From: an uncultured Dehalococcoidia bacterium | GTDB lineage: Bacteria; Chloroflexota; Dehalococcoidia; Lucifugimonadales; UBA3495 | Assembly: GCA_958296445.1 (NCBI GenBank) | Contig: OY282565.1 | Location: 3,335,570-3,399,569, forward strand | Direction: 5' to 3' | Length of the DNA stretch: 64,000 nucleotides | Shown: positions 57,631-64,000 of the stretch, piece by piece | Layout: every line of letters begins with the position of its first letter | Numbering within the stretch: position 1 is the first letter of the stretch | Made by a program: the position numbers and the translations under genes | The notes under the pieces: model-generated | Database searches by the model: none | What the model saw: only the letters and a program-made list of their open reading frames with translations | What the model was told of the DNA's origin: nothing

Positions 57631-58494
57631 TCACGCCGCGCCCACCGGGGCGTTGGACTCCATAAACTCGATAATCCACTGCCGCACCGCATCCGCGCTC
57701 TGCTGCTCTACCGCCACATCGTGGTAAACCGCCCCGTCCAGGCATTCCTGTAAATAGCGGGCCGCGCTGGTAGCGTGAGCCGCATCGGCCCCGGGAATAA
57801 TGACCGACGGCGTGCGCAACGCCATCAGCTCCACGGGTTCCGGCCCGGTGGCGGTGTCGCGGTCAAAAAGCGCCTGCCCCATCAAGCCCACCATCGCCAG
57901 ATACCGGGCCGGCTCCTGCCCGGCAAATCCGTCGGCAAAGGATTCGTCGGCGCAAATAGTAGAAGCCCACGGCCCGGCCTTGGGTTCCGCCCAAAAACTG
58001 CCACCCTTGCGGGCCAGCCCCACCACCGCGGCCAGCCCATTCTGCCTAACGTAATCAACGTGCGACTGGAACCGCTCCAGCCCGTTCTGCCGCCAGCGCA
58101 CGCCGCCCACCGGCCAGTGCAGCACCAGCCCCAGCGTGGCCTCCGGGTAAGTCACGGCAAAGGCGGTGGCGGTCGAGCAACCCATACACCCACCCATCAC
58201 GAAAGCCCGCGATATACCCAGCACATCCAGCAGCCTCTTGGCCTCGTGGGCATAGGTTGTCCACGACACCCGCTCCACCCGCCCGCCCGAAAGCCCCGCC
58301 TCCCGCCGGTCATACGCGATGCAGGTATAGCGTCCGGTCAGCGTCTCCAAAGGCTTCATGCTGGCCCAGATACCCGACGTAGTCCACTTCTCGATAGTCG
58401 AGTCAAACCCGCCGGGAGCCATCATCAACAACGGCGGCCCGGAGCCGCGAACTTCGTAATGAATGTTTATCCCGTTAATCTCGGCGTAAGGCAT
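57631..58494 (-). CDS. Alpha/beta hydrolase with cysteine nucleophile elbow
   Basis: The 287-residue protein has the alpha/beta hydrolase pattern: GINIHYEVRGSGPPLLMMAP (about residues 8-27), TCIAYDRREAGLSGG (about 57-71), and the nucleophile elbow MGGCMGCSTATAFAVTYPEA. The usual G-x-S-x-G is G-G-C-M-G, so the nucleophile is a cysteine, as in dienelactone hydrolase. A catalytic histidine is likely in HDVAVEQQSADAVRQW at the end. It could hydrolyse a lactone or ester. A good RBS is not visible upstream of the ATG; the region upstream has a family D repeat. The substrate is not known. Confidence 0.85.
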   Translation of the reverse strand: MPYAEINGINIHYEVRGSGPPLLMMAPGGFDSTIEKWTTSGIWASMKPLETLTGRYTCIAYDRREAGLSGGRVERVSWTTYAHEAKRLLDVLGISRAFVMGGCMGCSTATAFAVTYPEATLGLVLHWPVGGVRWRQNGLERFQSHVDYVRQNGLAAVVGLARKGGSFWAEPKAGPWASTICADESFADGFAGQEPARYLAMVGLMGQALFDRDTATGPEPVELMALRTPSVIIPGADAAHATSAARYLQECLDGAVYHDVAVEQQSADAVRQWIIEFMESNAPVGAA

Positions 58495-58539
58495 AACGAC
58501 TCCTTCTCCTAGATACTCGCCACCCCTGAAAAAGCAAGT

Positions 58540-58635
58540 AATTGTCCGAATCCTGATTCACCGGATTTATGAATTTCCAGGATAATCTCTCAATCCTGAC
58601 AATCCTTTAATCCAGAAAATCCTGATTCAGACAAA
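58540..58635. repeat. Dispersed repeat, family D
   Basis: TTGTCCGAATCCTGATTCAC on the left and AATCCTGATTCAGACAAA on the right with CCTTTAATCC inside. It separates the divergent alpha/beta hydrolase promoter from the sucD end. Confidence 0.8.
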
Positions 58636-58649
58636 CTTCCCCACGCGCC

Positions 58650-59543
58650 CTAGCTCAACAGCCCGGCCGACTGCAACATCGCCTGAGTAGTGGTTCCAAT
58701 GTCGGCCGGGGTAGGTATAATAACGGCGCCCGCTTCCCGGAAAGCCCGCACTTTAGCCTCGGCAGTAGCGCTTTCGCCCGTGATAATAGCCCCGGCGTGG
58801 CCCATCCGCTTGCCCGGCGGGGCGCTCGCCCCCACCACCAGCGCGGCCACCGGCTTGCTCATTTCGTCGCGGATACAAGCAGCGGCGTCCTGCTCCATAC
58901 TGCCGCCTATCTCCCCAATCAGCACCACCGCATCGGTGGCCCCGTCATCCTCAAACAGCCGCAGCACCTCCACAAAGCTGGTGCCGATAATCGGGTCGCC
59001 CCCGATGCCCACGCAGGTAGACTGCCCCAAACCGAGGCCCGTTAGCTGCCCCACCGCTTCGTAAGTCAACGTCCCACTGCGCGAAACAATCCCCACCCGC
59101 CCCGGCAGGTGAATCGCCCCCGGCATAATGCCCACCTTGCACCGTGCGCCGGGATTGATAAGACCGGGACAATTCGGGCCGATAAGCCGCACCGCCTTTC
59201 CCTCCAAGTAGCGGGCCGCCCGCACCATATCCAGCGCCGGCACCCCCTCGGTGATACACGCAATCAGCGGTATCCCGGCGTCGGCAGACTCCACAATAGC
59301 GTCGGCGGCAAAAGGCGGCGGCACAAAAATCAGCGCCATATTCGGCGCAGTTTCGGCAATCGCCTCATCCACCGAATTAAACACCGGCACCGAATCATCA
59401 AACAGCGTCCCCCCCCGCCCCGGCGTAACTCCCGCCACCACATTGGCGCCGTATGCAATACAATTGCGGGCATGAAAGCCTCCCTCCCGCCCGGTTATCC
59501 CCTGCACCATCACCCGCGTATTTTCGTCAATCAGAATACCCAT
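58650..59543 (-). CDS. sucD: Succinate-CoA ligase (ADP/GDP-forming) alpha subunit
   Basis: SucD binds CoA and carries the phosphohistidine of succinyl-CoA synthetase in the citric acid cycle. From the ATG at 59543 it has 297 residues: [19 protein letters not shown] (about residues 11-29) for the CoA site, [20 protein letters not shown] (about 122-141), and GHAGAIITG with His249 as the phosphoryl carrier. The full reading is normal in length. On the minus strand, sucC is upstream (60150-61304) with a foreign gene between them, so the operon order is sucC, PUA-like gene, sucD. Confidence 0.95.
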   Translation of the reverse strand: MGILIDENTRVMVQGITGREGGFHARNCIAYGANVVAGVTPGRGGTLFDDSVPVFNSVDEAIAETAPNMALIFVPPPFAADAIVESADAGIPLIACITEGVPALDMVRAARYLEGKAVRLIGPNCPGLINPGARCKVGIMPGAIHLPGRVGIVSRSGTLTYEAVGQLTGLGLGQSTCVGIGGDPIIGTSFVEVLRLFEDDGATDAVVLIGEIGGSMEQDAAACIRDEMSKPVAALVVGASAPPGKRMGHAGAIITGESATAEAKVRAFREAGAVIIPTPADIGTTTQAMLQSAGLLS

Positions 59544-59591
59544 CGGGAAATGCTCCGTCACCGCCGGAAAAATTTTACGCACCGGATATTT

Positions 59592-60095
59592 TTACCCTGA
59601 ACAATGTCCCCGCAGTTCCGCGCTGGCTTCCGGGGATAGCCTATGCAATGTCAACGGGATGCCTAGCCTTCTGCGAGTATATTCGGAAAGAATGTCTCTG
59701 GAAACCTGATACAACCATTCAACCCGATGGGCATAGTCATTTTCGTATTCGTGAAAATTTCCGATGTCAAAAGGAACCAAAAGAGACCGGATTATGCCGA
59801 TGTGACACATCCGGCCTTGAGCCTCGTATGTCGCAACGGCATCGCCTATTTCCATTTCCCTGTTGAATCTCCTGATTTCACCGGCCCAAGCCTGTAGAGT
59901 TCCGTCTTTCTCATGAGGAAAACGCGCCGCCAAACGCCCTATGATTTCACCAGTGGAATCATTATGTCTGATAGGGCCAATCCCCCAACCCATCGAAACA
60001 ATTCCCTGCTCCAGGAAGTGGTTGGCTAAAACGTTGTCGCGTTCAGCCCGGACAAACCATATCCTAGAATCCGGCAGTTGTGCGCTATCCGTCAT
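59592..60095 (-). CDS. Stand-alone PUA/EVE-like domain protein
   Basis: The 167-residue protein resembles the N-terminal domain fused to Mrr-like restriction enzymes: RIWFVRAERDNVLANHFLEQ (about residues 11-30), GIVSMGWGIGPIRHN (about 31-45), then EIGDAVATYEAQGRMCHIGI (about 81-100) and HRVEWLYQVSRDILSEY (about 122-138). Such PUA/EVE-like domains bind modified bases in DNA or RNA. Here no nuclease domain follows. It lies between sucC and sucD on the same strand, in a place where nothing should normally be. It may be a regulator or defence relic; assignment of the fold is by resemblance. Confidence 0.6.
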   Translation of the reverse strand: MTDSAQLPDSRIWFVRAERDNVLANHFLEQGIVSMGWGIGPIRHNDSTGEIIGRLAARFPHEKDGTLQAWAGEIRRFNREMEIGDAVATYEAQGRMCHIGIIRSLLVPFDIGNFHEYENDYAHRVEWLYQVSRDILSEYTRRRLGIPLTLHRLSPEASAELRGHCSG

Positions 60096-60149
60096 TTTCG
60101 TTCTCCCCTTGCCCTAATTCGCTGTCGGGATAAAAACCTTTGGAATAAC

Positions 60150-61304
60150 TTACCCCGCCCGCCGGATAGCCTCCGCCGCCTCCGACAGCGTTTCCGCAAA
60201 CACCACCGGCAACCCCGACTCCCCCAGAATCCGCTTGCCGTCATCCACATTCGTTCCCAGCATCCGCACCACTATCGGCAGCCCCGAGCCGGTATTCCGG
60301 TAAGCCTGCACAATCCCCTCCGCGGCTATGTCGCAGCGCAAAATACCCCCGAACACATTGACCAGCACCCGACGCACCTTCGGATCAGACAATATAATAC
60401 CCACCGCGCTGGCGACCTTATCCACGCTGGCCCCGCCGCCCACGTCCAAGAAATTCGCCGGCGCGGCCCCCACCGACGAAGTAACGTCCAAAGTCGCCAT
60501 AGCCAGCCCGGCCCCGTTGACCAGACAGCCCACATCGCCATCCAAATTCACGTAAGCGATGTCCAAATCGGCGGCCTGCGCCTCCAGCTCATCCTCCTGC
60601 GTAGTGTCCCGCAACGCCAGCATCTCCGGGCGGCGGAACATCGCATCGTCGTCCACGCTGATTTTGGCGTCCAACGCCACCAGCCGCCCGTCGCCCGTAA
60701 CAATAAGCGGGTTCACCTCCACCAGCGTACAATCATTATCCACGAAAACCCTATACAGTGCGCTCAACAGCCCCGGCGCGGCCGCCGCGGCCCCCGCCTC
60801 CAGCCCCAGCCTACGCGCGATGCGCCGCGACTGAAAAGGCATCAAGCCCAATACCGGGTCAATCGGTTCGGAATGTATGCTTTCCGGGCTAGACTCCGCC
60901 ACCTCCTCAATATCCATACCGCCCGACGCGCTCACCAGCAACACCGGGCAACGCTCCACCCGGTCAACCGTAAGCGCCAGATACATCTCTTTGGCGATGT
61001 CGGCCAGTTCCTCCACCAGCACCTGGTTGACCGGAACCCCCTCCGGCCCCGTCTGGTTAGTGACCAAACTGGCGGATAGCATACCCCGGGCCGCATCCGC
61101 CGCGTCCGCCGCCGACTGCGCCACCTTGACCCCCCCGGCCTTGCCCCGCCCCCCGGCGTGCACCTGCGCCTTGACCACCGCCCGCCCGCCAAAGCCCTCA
61201 GCGACGCTTTCCGCTTCAGCGGCGGTAGCCACCACCCTACCCTGCGGCACGGCAATACCGTACCGGGCAAATATCTCCTTGGCCTGATACTCGTGCAGTT
61301 TCAT
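60150..61304 (-). CDS. sucC: Succinate-CoA ligase beta subunit
   Basis: SucC has the ATP-grasp domain that makes the nucleoside triphosphate in the citric acid cycle. From the ATG at 61304 it has 384 residues: KLHEYQAKEIFARYGIAVPQ (residues 2-21) at the start, VVKAQVHAGGRGKAGGVKVA (about 43-62) with the nucleotide loop, and CLVNGAGLAMATLDVTSSVG with NFLDVGGGASVDKV (about 260-302), the family signature regions. It is full length. An AGGAATTGGGG sequence precedes the ATG. It is followed on the same strand by the PUA-like gene and then sucD. Confidence 0.95.
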   Translation of the reverse strand: MKLHEYQAKEIFARYGIAVPQGRVVATAAEAESVAEGFGGRAVVKAQVHAGGRGKAGGVKVAQSAADAADAARGMLSASLVTNQTGPEGVPVNQVLVEELADIAKEMYLALTVDRVERCPVLLVSASGGMDIEEVAESSPESIHSEPIDPVLGLMPFQSRRIARRLGLEAGAAAAAPGLLSALYRVFVDNDCTLVEVNPLIVTGDGRLVALDAKISVDDDAMFRRPEMLALRDTTQEDELEAQAADLDIAYVNLDGDVGCLVNGAGLAMATLDVTSSVGAAPANFLDVGGGASVDKVASAVGIILSDPKVRRVLVNVFGGILRCDIAAEGIVQAYRNTGSGLPIVVRMLGTNVDDGKRILGESGLPVVFAETLSEAAEAIRRAG

Positions 61305-61512
61305 CCCCAATTCCTGAGCGGGCCGTCCCCCGGCAGCCCCTACGCCGCCGCAAACCGCGCCCCGCATCGCCCCATCATATCATTTACCCCTAGCAATGTA
61401 GGCGATTTTCCCCCATCCGTCAACGCAAACCCGCCGCCCCAATAGACAATTCCCCCGCCCCAAAGCATAATCCCGCAGTGTCCCACGACCGAGGGGTTAA
61501 GCAGGAGAGATT

Positions 61513-62367
61513 ATGGTTCGCTACAACAAAGTCATTGAACTGCTGGAACAGGACAAGCCGGTATTCTGCTCGGGCCTAGTCTGGAACGGCAACCTAGACG
61601 ACCTAGCCTTCGTAGCCGATTCGGACTACGATATGACCATCATCGAGATGGAGCATCAGGATTTCAGCTTCGACAAGCTGCGAATGTCCCTGCAATTCCT
61701 GTTGTCCCGCAAGAAAATCGCCGACGGCGCCTCGCTACAGGCCGACCCCGCGCCCCTGGTTCGGGTGCCGCCCAACTTCCGCGAGCGCAACCAGTGGGTC
61801 TTGAAGCAGGCCCTCGACACCGGCGTCTACGGCCTGGTACTGCCCCACCTGAACACCGTAGAGGACGCCCAAGCCGCCGTGATCGCCGCCCGCTACCCCC
61901 AAGTTCCCGGCGCCGCCGACTTCCACCCCGAAGGCGAAAGGGGCTGGTGGTATCGCATCGCCCCCCGCTATTGGGGCCTCACCCCCGCCGAGTATTACGA
62001 CGCCGCCGACCTCTGGCCCCTCGACCCCGACGGCAATATGCTGCTTATGGGCATCGTCGAGGAACCCCACGGCGTCGAAAACCTGAAAGACATCCTCCGC
62101 GAAGTCAAAGGCATCGGCGCCATCTGGGCCGGCCCCGGCGATATGTCCGTCGCTATGGGACACAAGGGCAACGCCAACCATCCCGACGTCCAGGCCAACC
62201 TGCTGCGAATCCTCGAAACCTGCCAGCAGGCCGGCGTCCCCTGCGCCACCGGCGCCACCGCCGCCGAAGTCCCCACCCGCCTAGAGCAGGGCTTCCGCAT
62301 CATCATCACCGCCCCCGAAAAAACCACCCGCGGCCTAGAGGAAGGCCGCCGCCTAGCCAACCGCTAA
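61513..62367 (+). CDS. HpcH/HpaI aldolase family protein
   Basis: A 284-residue TIM-barrel class II aldolase-like protein (HpcH/HpaI/CitE group). LEQDKPVFCSGLVWNGNLDD (about residues 11-30), DMTIIEMEHQDFSFDKLRM (about 40-58), LVRVPPNFRERNQWVLKQAL (about 79-98) and GVYGLVLPHLNTVEDAQAAV (about 101-120) match, and IGAIWAGPGDMSVAMGHKGN (about 202-221) is the metal-site end, with E and D ligands. It probably cleaves or forms a C-C bond in a 4-hydroxy-2-oxo acid. An AAGCAGGAGAGATT site precedes the ATG. It may serve the catabolic genes elsewhere in the window. Confidence 0.88.
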   Translation: MVRYNKVIELLEQDKPVFCSGLVWNGNLDDLAFVADSDYDMTIIEMEHQDFSFDKLRMSLQFLLSRKKIADGASLQADPAPLVRVPPNFRERNQWVLKQALDTGVYGLVLPHLNTVEDAQAAVIAARYPQVPGAADFHPEGERGWWYRIAPRYWGLTPAEYYDAADLWPLDPDGNMLLMGIVEEPHGVENLKDILREVKGIGAIWAGPGDMSVAMGHKGNANHPDVQANLLRILETCQQAGVPCATGATAAEVPTRLEQGFRIIITAPEKTTRGLEEGRRLANR

Positions 62368-62385
62368 CCAAGCCTTTCCAACACA

Positions 62386-62476
62386 AAACCCGCCAAGAAC
62401 AAACCCAAAGGGCGCAAAGATTAACTAAAAAATCTCTGCGCCCTCTGCGCGTACTCCGCGCCCTCTGCGTTAAAAC
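62386..62476. repeat. Dispersed inverted repeat, family E
   Basis: GGCGCAAAGATTAACTAAAA and CTCTGCGCCCTCTGCGCGTA with CTCTGCGTTAAAACC. It lies between the convergent aldolase and hflC genes. Confidence 0.75.
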
Positions 62477-62494
62477 CCCGTTACCCCCGAACCA

Positions 62495-63460
62495 TCACCG
62501 CCCCACGCCGGTTTGCGAAGCCCCCGAACTTTGCAGATACCGGAACAAATCCGAATCCACGTCCAGCAGCATAGTTGACTGGCTGCTAAGGAACCGGCGG
62601 TAGGCGTCCAGGCTGCGCCGGAAAGAATAAAATTCGGGATCCTGGTTAAGGGCGACGGCCAGTATGGAAATCGCCTGCGCTTCCCCTTCACCACGCAGCC
62701 GCGCGGCGTCCCGGTCGGCGGCGGCGATTATCACCTCCACCTCCCTATCGGCGGCGGCCCGGCGGCTGCGGGCCTCCTCCTCGCCCTCCGCCCTCAGCCG
62801 ACGGGCGATTTTCTCCCGGTCGGAGCGCATCCGCTCAAAAATGCGCCCAGCCACCGCCGCCGGGAAGTCCGCCCGCTTGATCCGTACATCTATCATTTCC
62901 ACGCCGAAGCTGGGGCTTTCTTGCGCCAGCTCGCCCTTGACCGCGACCAGCACCTCATCAAGAATCTCGGTTCTGGTATTCGTCGGATTCACCCGCGAGT
63001 TGCCTTCCGCGTCGGTTATCGGGTTGCCGTCGGCGTCCAGCGCCACATCGCCCCCGATGATTTCCTCCCGGCTGCGCTCCGCGATTTCCGCCCGCAACGC
63101 CGCATTGATCCGCTGCCCCAGCACCTGCGAAGCGTTTTCCTGCGTGTTCAGCGTTTGCAGGAAACTGTGCGGGTCAGTAATCACATACCGCGCATATACG
63201 TCTATTTCCAAAATGTTGATGTCCTTGTCCAAGAAAGGCCCGGGCGGCGCGTCAATCCGCAGCACCCGCCGGTCATAGCTAATCACCCGGTCAACCCCGA
63301 AAGGAGCCTTGACGTACAGCCCCGGCGAAGTCTGTACCACCTGCACGTTCCCGAACCGGGTCACTATCACCTGCTCCGTTTCGTCCACCACATACAGCGC
63401 GGTGTACAGCGTTATAATCGCCACCAGAATAATCACGCCCGCGATAACCAGGTTTCTCAT
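62495..63460 (-). CDS. hflC: HflC, membrane protease modulator (SPFH family)
   Basis: HflC and HflK form the SPFH complex that surrounds FtsH and controls its access to membrane proteins. The 321-residue protein has an N-terminal membrane helix (IAGVIILVAIITLYTALYVV, about residues 5-24), then TEQVIVTRFGNVQVV (about 28-42) and SPGLYVKAPFGVDRVISYDR (about 45-64). Also visible are the SPFH core ending in IDVRIKRADFPAAVAGRIFE (about 195-214) and the long coiled coil (about 214-260) with ARRLRAEGEEEARSRRAAAD. It is followed on the same strand, further upstream in the genome, by an hflK-like gene. Such pairs are the rule. Confidence 0.9.
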   Translation of the reverse strand: MRNLVIAGVIILVAIITLYTALYVVDETEQVIVTRFGNVQVVQTSPGLYVKAPFGVDRVISYDRRVLRIDAPPGPFLDKDINILEIDVYARYVITDPHSFLQTLNTQENASQVLGQRINAALRAEIAERSREEIIGGDVALDADGNPITDAEGNSRVNPTNTRTEILDEVLVAVKGELAQESPSFGVEMIDVRIKRADFPAAVAGRIFERMRSDREKIARRLRAEGEEEARSRRAAADREVEVIIAAADRDAARLRGEGEAQAISILAVALNQDPEFYSFRRSLDAYRRFLSSQSTMLLDVDSDLFRYLQSSGASQTGVGR

Positions 63461-63530
63461 CCGAACCCCTTATTCGTCGCCTTTTATTGCCCTGTGCCCC
63501 GTCCCCACCCCCACCCTTTGCCGCCGCCCC

Positions 63531-63656
63531 CGTCATTCCGGCGAAAGCCGGAATCCAGAACCCCGATTCTTCACTATCCCCACCATTTCCCGCCATTCCC
63601 GCCCGTCCCCGCCATTCCCGCCCCCACCCGTCATTCCGGCGAAAGCCGGAATCCAG
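63531..63656. repeat. Two copies of palindromic repeat family A (CCGG variant)
   Basis: CGTCATTCCGGCGAAAGCCG followed by GAATCCAG at 63531-63558 and again at 63629-63656. A third half copy is near 63680. The gap between hflC and hflK is filled by these. Confidence 0.85.
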
Positions 63657-63724
63657 AACCCCGTCCAGCGAAAACGCCCTAGCCGGAATGACGGGTAGCC
63701 ATCAATTCCAAGCCGCCCAGACCG

Positions 63725-64000
63725 CTACGGGCTGGGGGGCCCCACCGGCACCGGCACCACGCCCTCTTGCCCGCCGCCGACTACCAGCACCGGCTCCGTC
63801 CCTTCGGGAACCAGTATCTTGTTCACCGCCGGCATAATCTCCTCCATAGCCTCCAAGTACAGACGCTCCTGCGTGACCTGGCTGGTAGACGGAACCGTAA
63901 GCTCTTCGTGGTTGAGATACTGCACCGTAAAGGATGCGCCCGGCTCCAGAGTTTCGCCCGGCTGCACCCCAAGAGTCAGTATGTTGGTAAGAGGGTTAAA
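63725..64000 (-). CDS. hflK: Probable HflK C-terminal end (partial)
   Basis: The frame is open to the window end and continues beyond it. The last part TQERLYLEAMEEIMPAVNKI matches the HflK ending, in which a helix like TRERLYIETMEKVL follows the coiled coil. Just before it, the sequence FTVQYLNHEELTVPSTSQ is unlike the usual HflK helix, so either the protein has an insert or another family is involved. Position next to hflC supports HflK, the usual upstream gene of the pair. Confidence 0.55.
   Translation of the reverse strand, partial: FNPLTNILTLGVQPGETLEPGASFTVQYLNHEELTVPSTSQVTQERLYLEAMEEIMPAVNKILVPEGTEPVLVVGGGQEGVVPVPVGPPSP

Overview
The window looks like one GC-rich bacterial chromosome segment, probably from a Chloroflexota lineage of the SAR202/Dehalococcoidia kind. 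That assignment is an inference. It rests on the gene mix (F420-type luciferase-like oxidoreductase, FAH-fold hydrolase, HpaB-type hydroxylase, three RidA proteins, two ABM monooxygenases, VOC, carboxymuconolactone decarboxylase and HpcH aldolase genes), a CcmH-CcmF-TlpA cytochrome c maturation block, and gaps packed with short palindromic repeats. No rRNA gene is present to confirm it. Genes are dense on both strands and only one tRNA (Lys, TTT) is seen.

Layout. 1-5135: cytochrome c maturation operon (CcmH end, CcmF, a CcmI-like zinc-ribbon protein, a secreted protein of unknown role, a TlpA thioredoxin). 5258-18652: central and catabolic enzymes (ROK kinase, SDR, FAH hydrolase, SIS isomerase, methyltransferase, a frameshifted GT39-like membrane protein, MFS, NAD synthetase, DUF433/PIN-like toxin pair, LLM oxidoreductase). 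18820-21198: the standout locus, described below. 21214-34771: transporter, Rel stringent-response enzyme, RidA pair, a type II restriction-modification pair, a RelE-like toxin pair, cupin, HpaB-type monooxygenase, two ABM proteins, a third RidA and a VOC protein. 35068-46288: a cell-surface polysaccharide cluster on the minus strand (GDP-mannose epimerase-like, GT2, DegT, two methyltransferases, GT4, Gfo/Idh/MocA, O-antigen ligase/polymerase with inserted Ig-like repeats, flippase). 46629-54807: tRNA-Lys, Uma2 protein, GT4, radical SAM protein, WG-repeat/O-methyltransferase fusion, phosphatase, epimerase, SAM hydrolase-like enzyme. 54962-64000: SecG, GatB, HEPN and hypothetical genes, alpha/beta hydrolase, SucD and SucC with a lone PUA/EVE-like protein between them, HpcH aldolase, HflC and the end of an HflK-like gene.

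The most interesting system is at 18820-21198: a probable promoter, an 11-repeat CRISPR array (28-nt repeats, 33/34-nt spacers), a structured non-coding stretch of about 275 nt, and an intact IscB nuclease (RuvC plus HNH), all reading on the plus strand with no cas gene nearby. The non-coding stretch contains an anti-repeat: 19 nt at 19568-19586 pair with the 3' part of the repeat at 18 of 19 positions (counting G-U), then an 18-nt GAAA-capped hairpin, then six nt at 19608-19613 that pair perfectly with the repeat's 5' GCTAGG. The omega RNA thus appears to act as a tracrRNA for the adjacent array, and the last spacer-repeat can pair with it in cis as a natural single guide. CRISPR-associated IscB loci are known from work on OMEGA systems, so the class is not wholly new; the cis repeat:anti-repeat arrangement here can be read directly from the sequence.

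Other notable points: repeat-derived inserts inside two enzyme genes, an O-antigen ligase with recently duplicated Ig-like units, a homopolymer frameshift in a glycosyltransferase, a duplicated gene tail bracketing an AT-rich island with a terminator-like hairpin, and five families of dispersed palindromic repeats filling most intergenic gaps.
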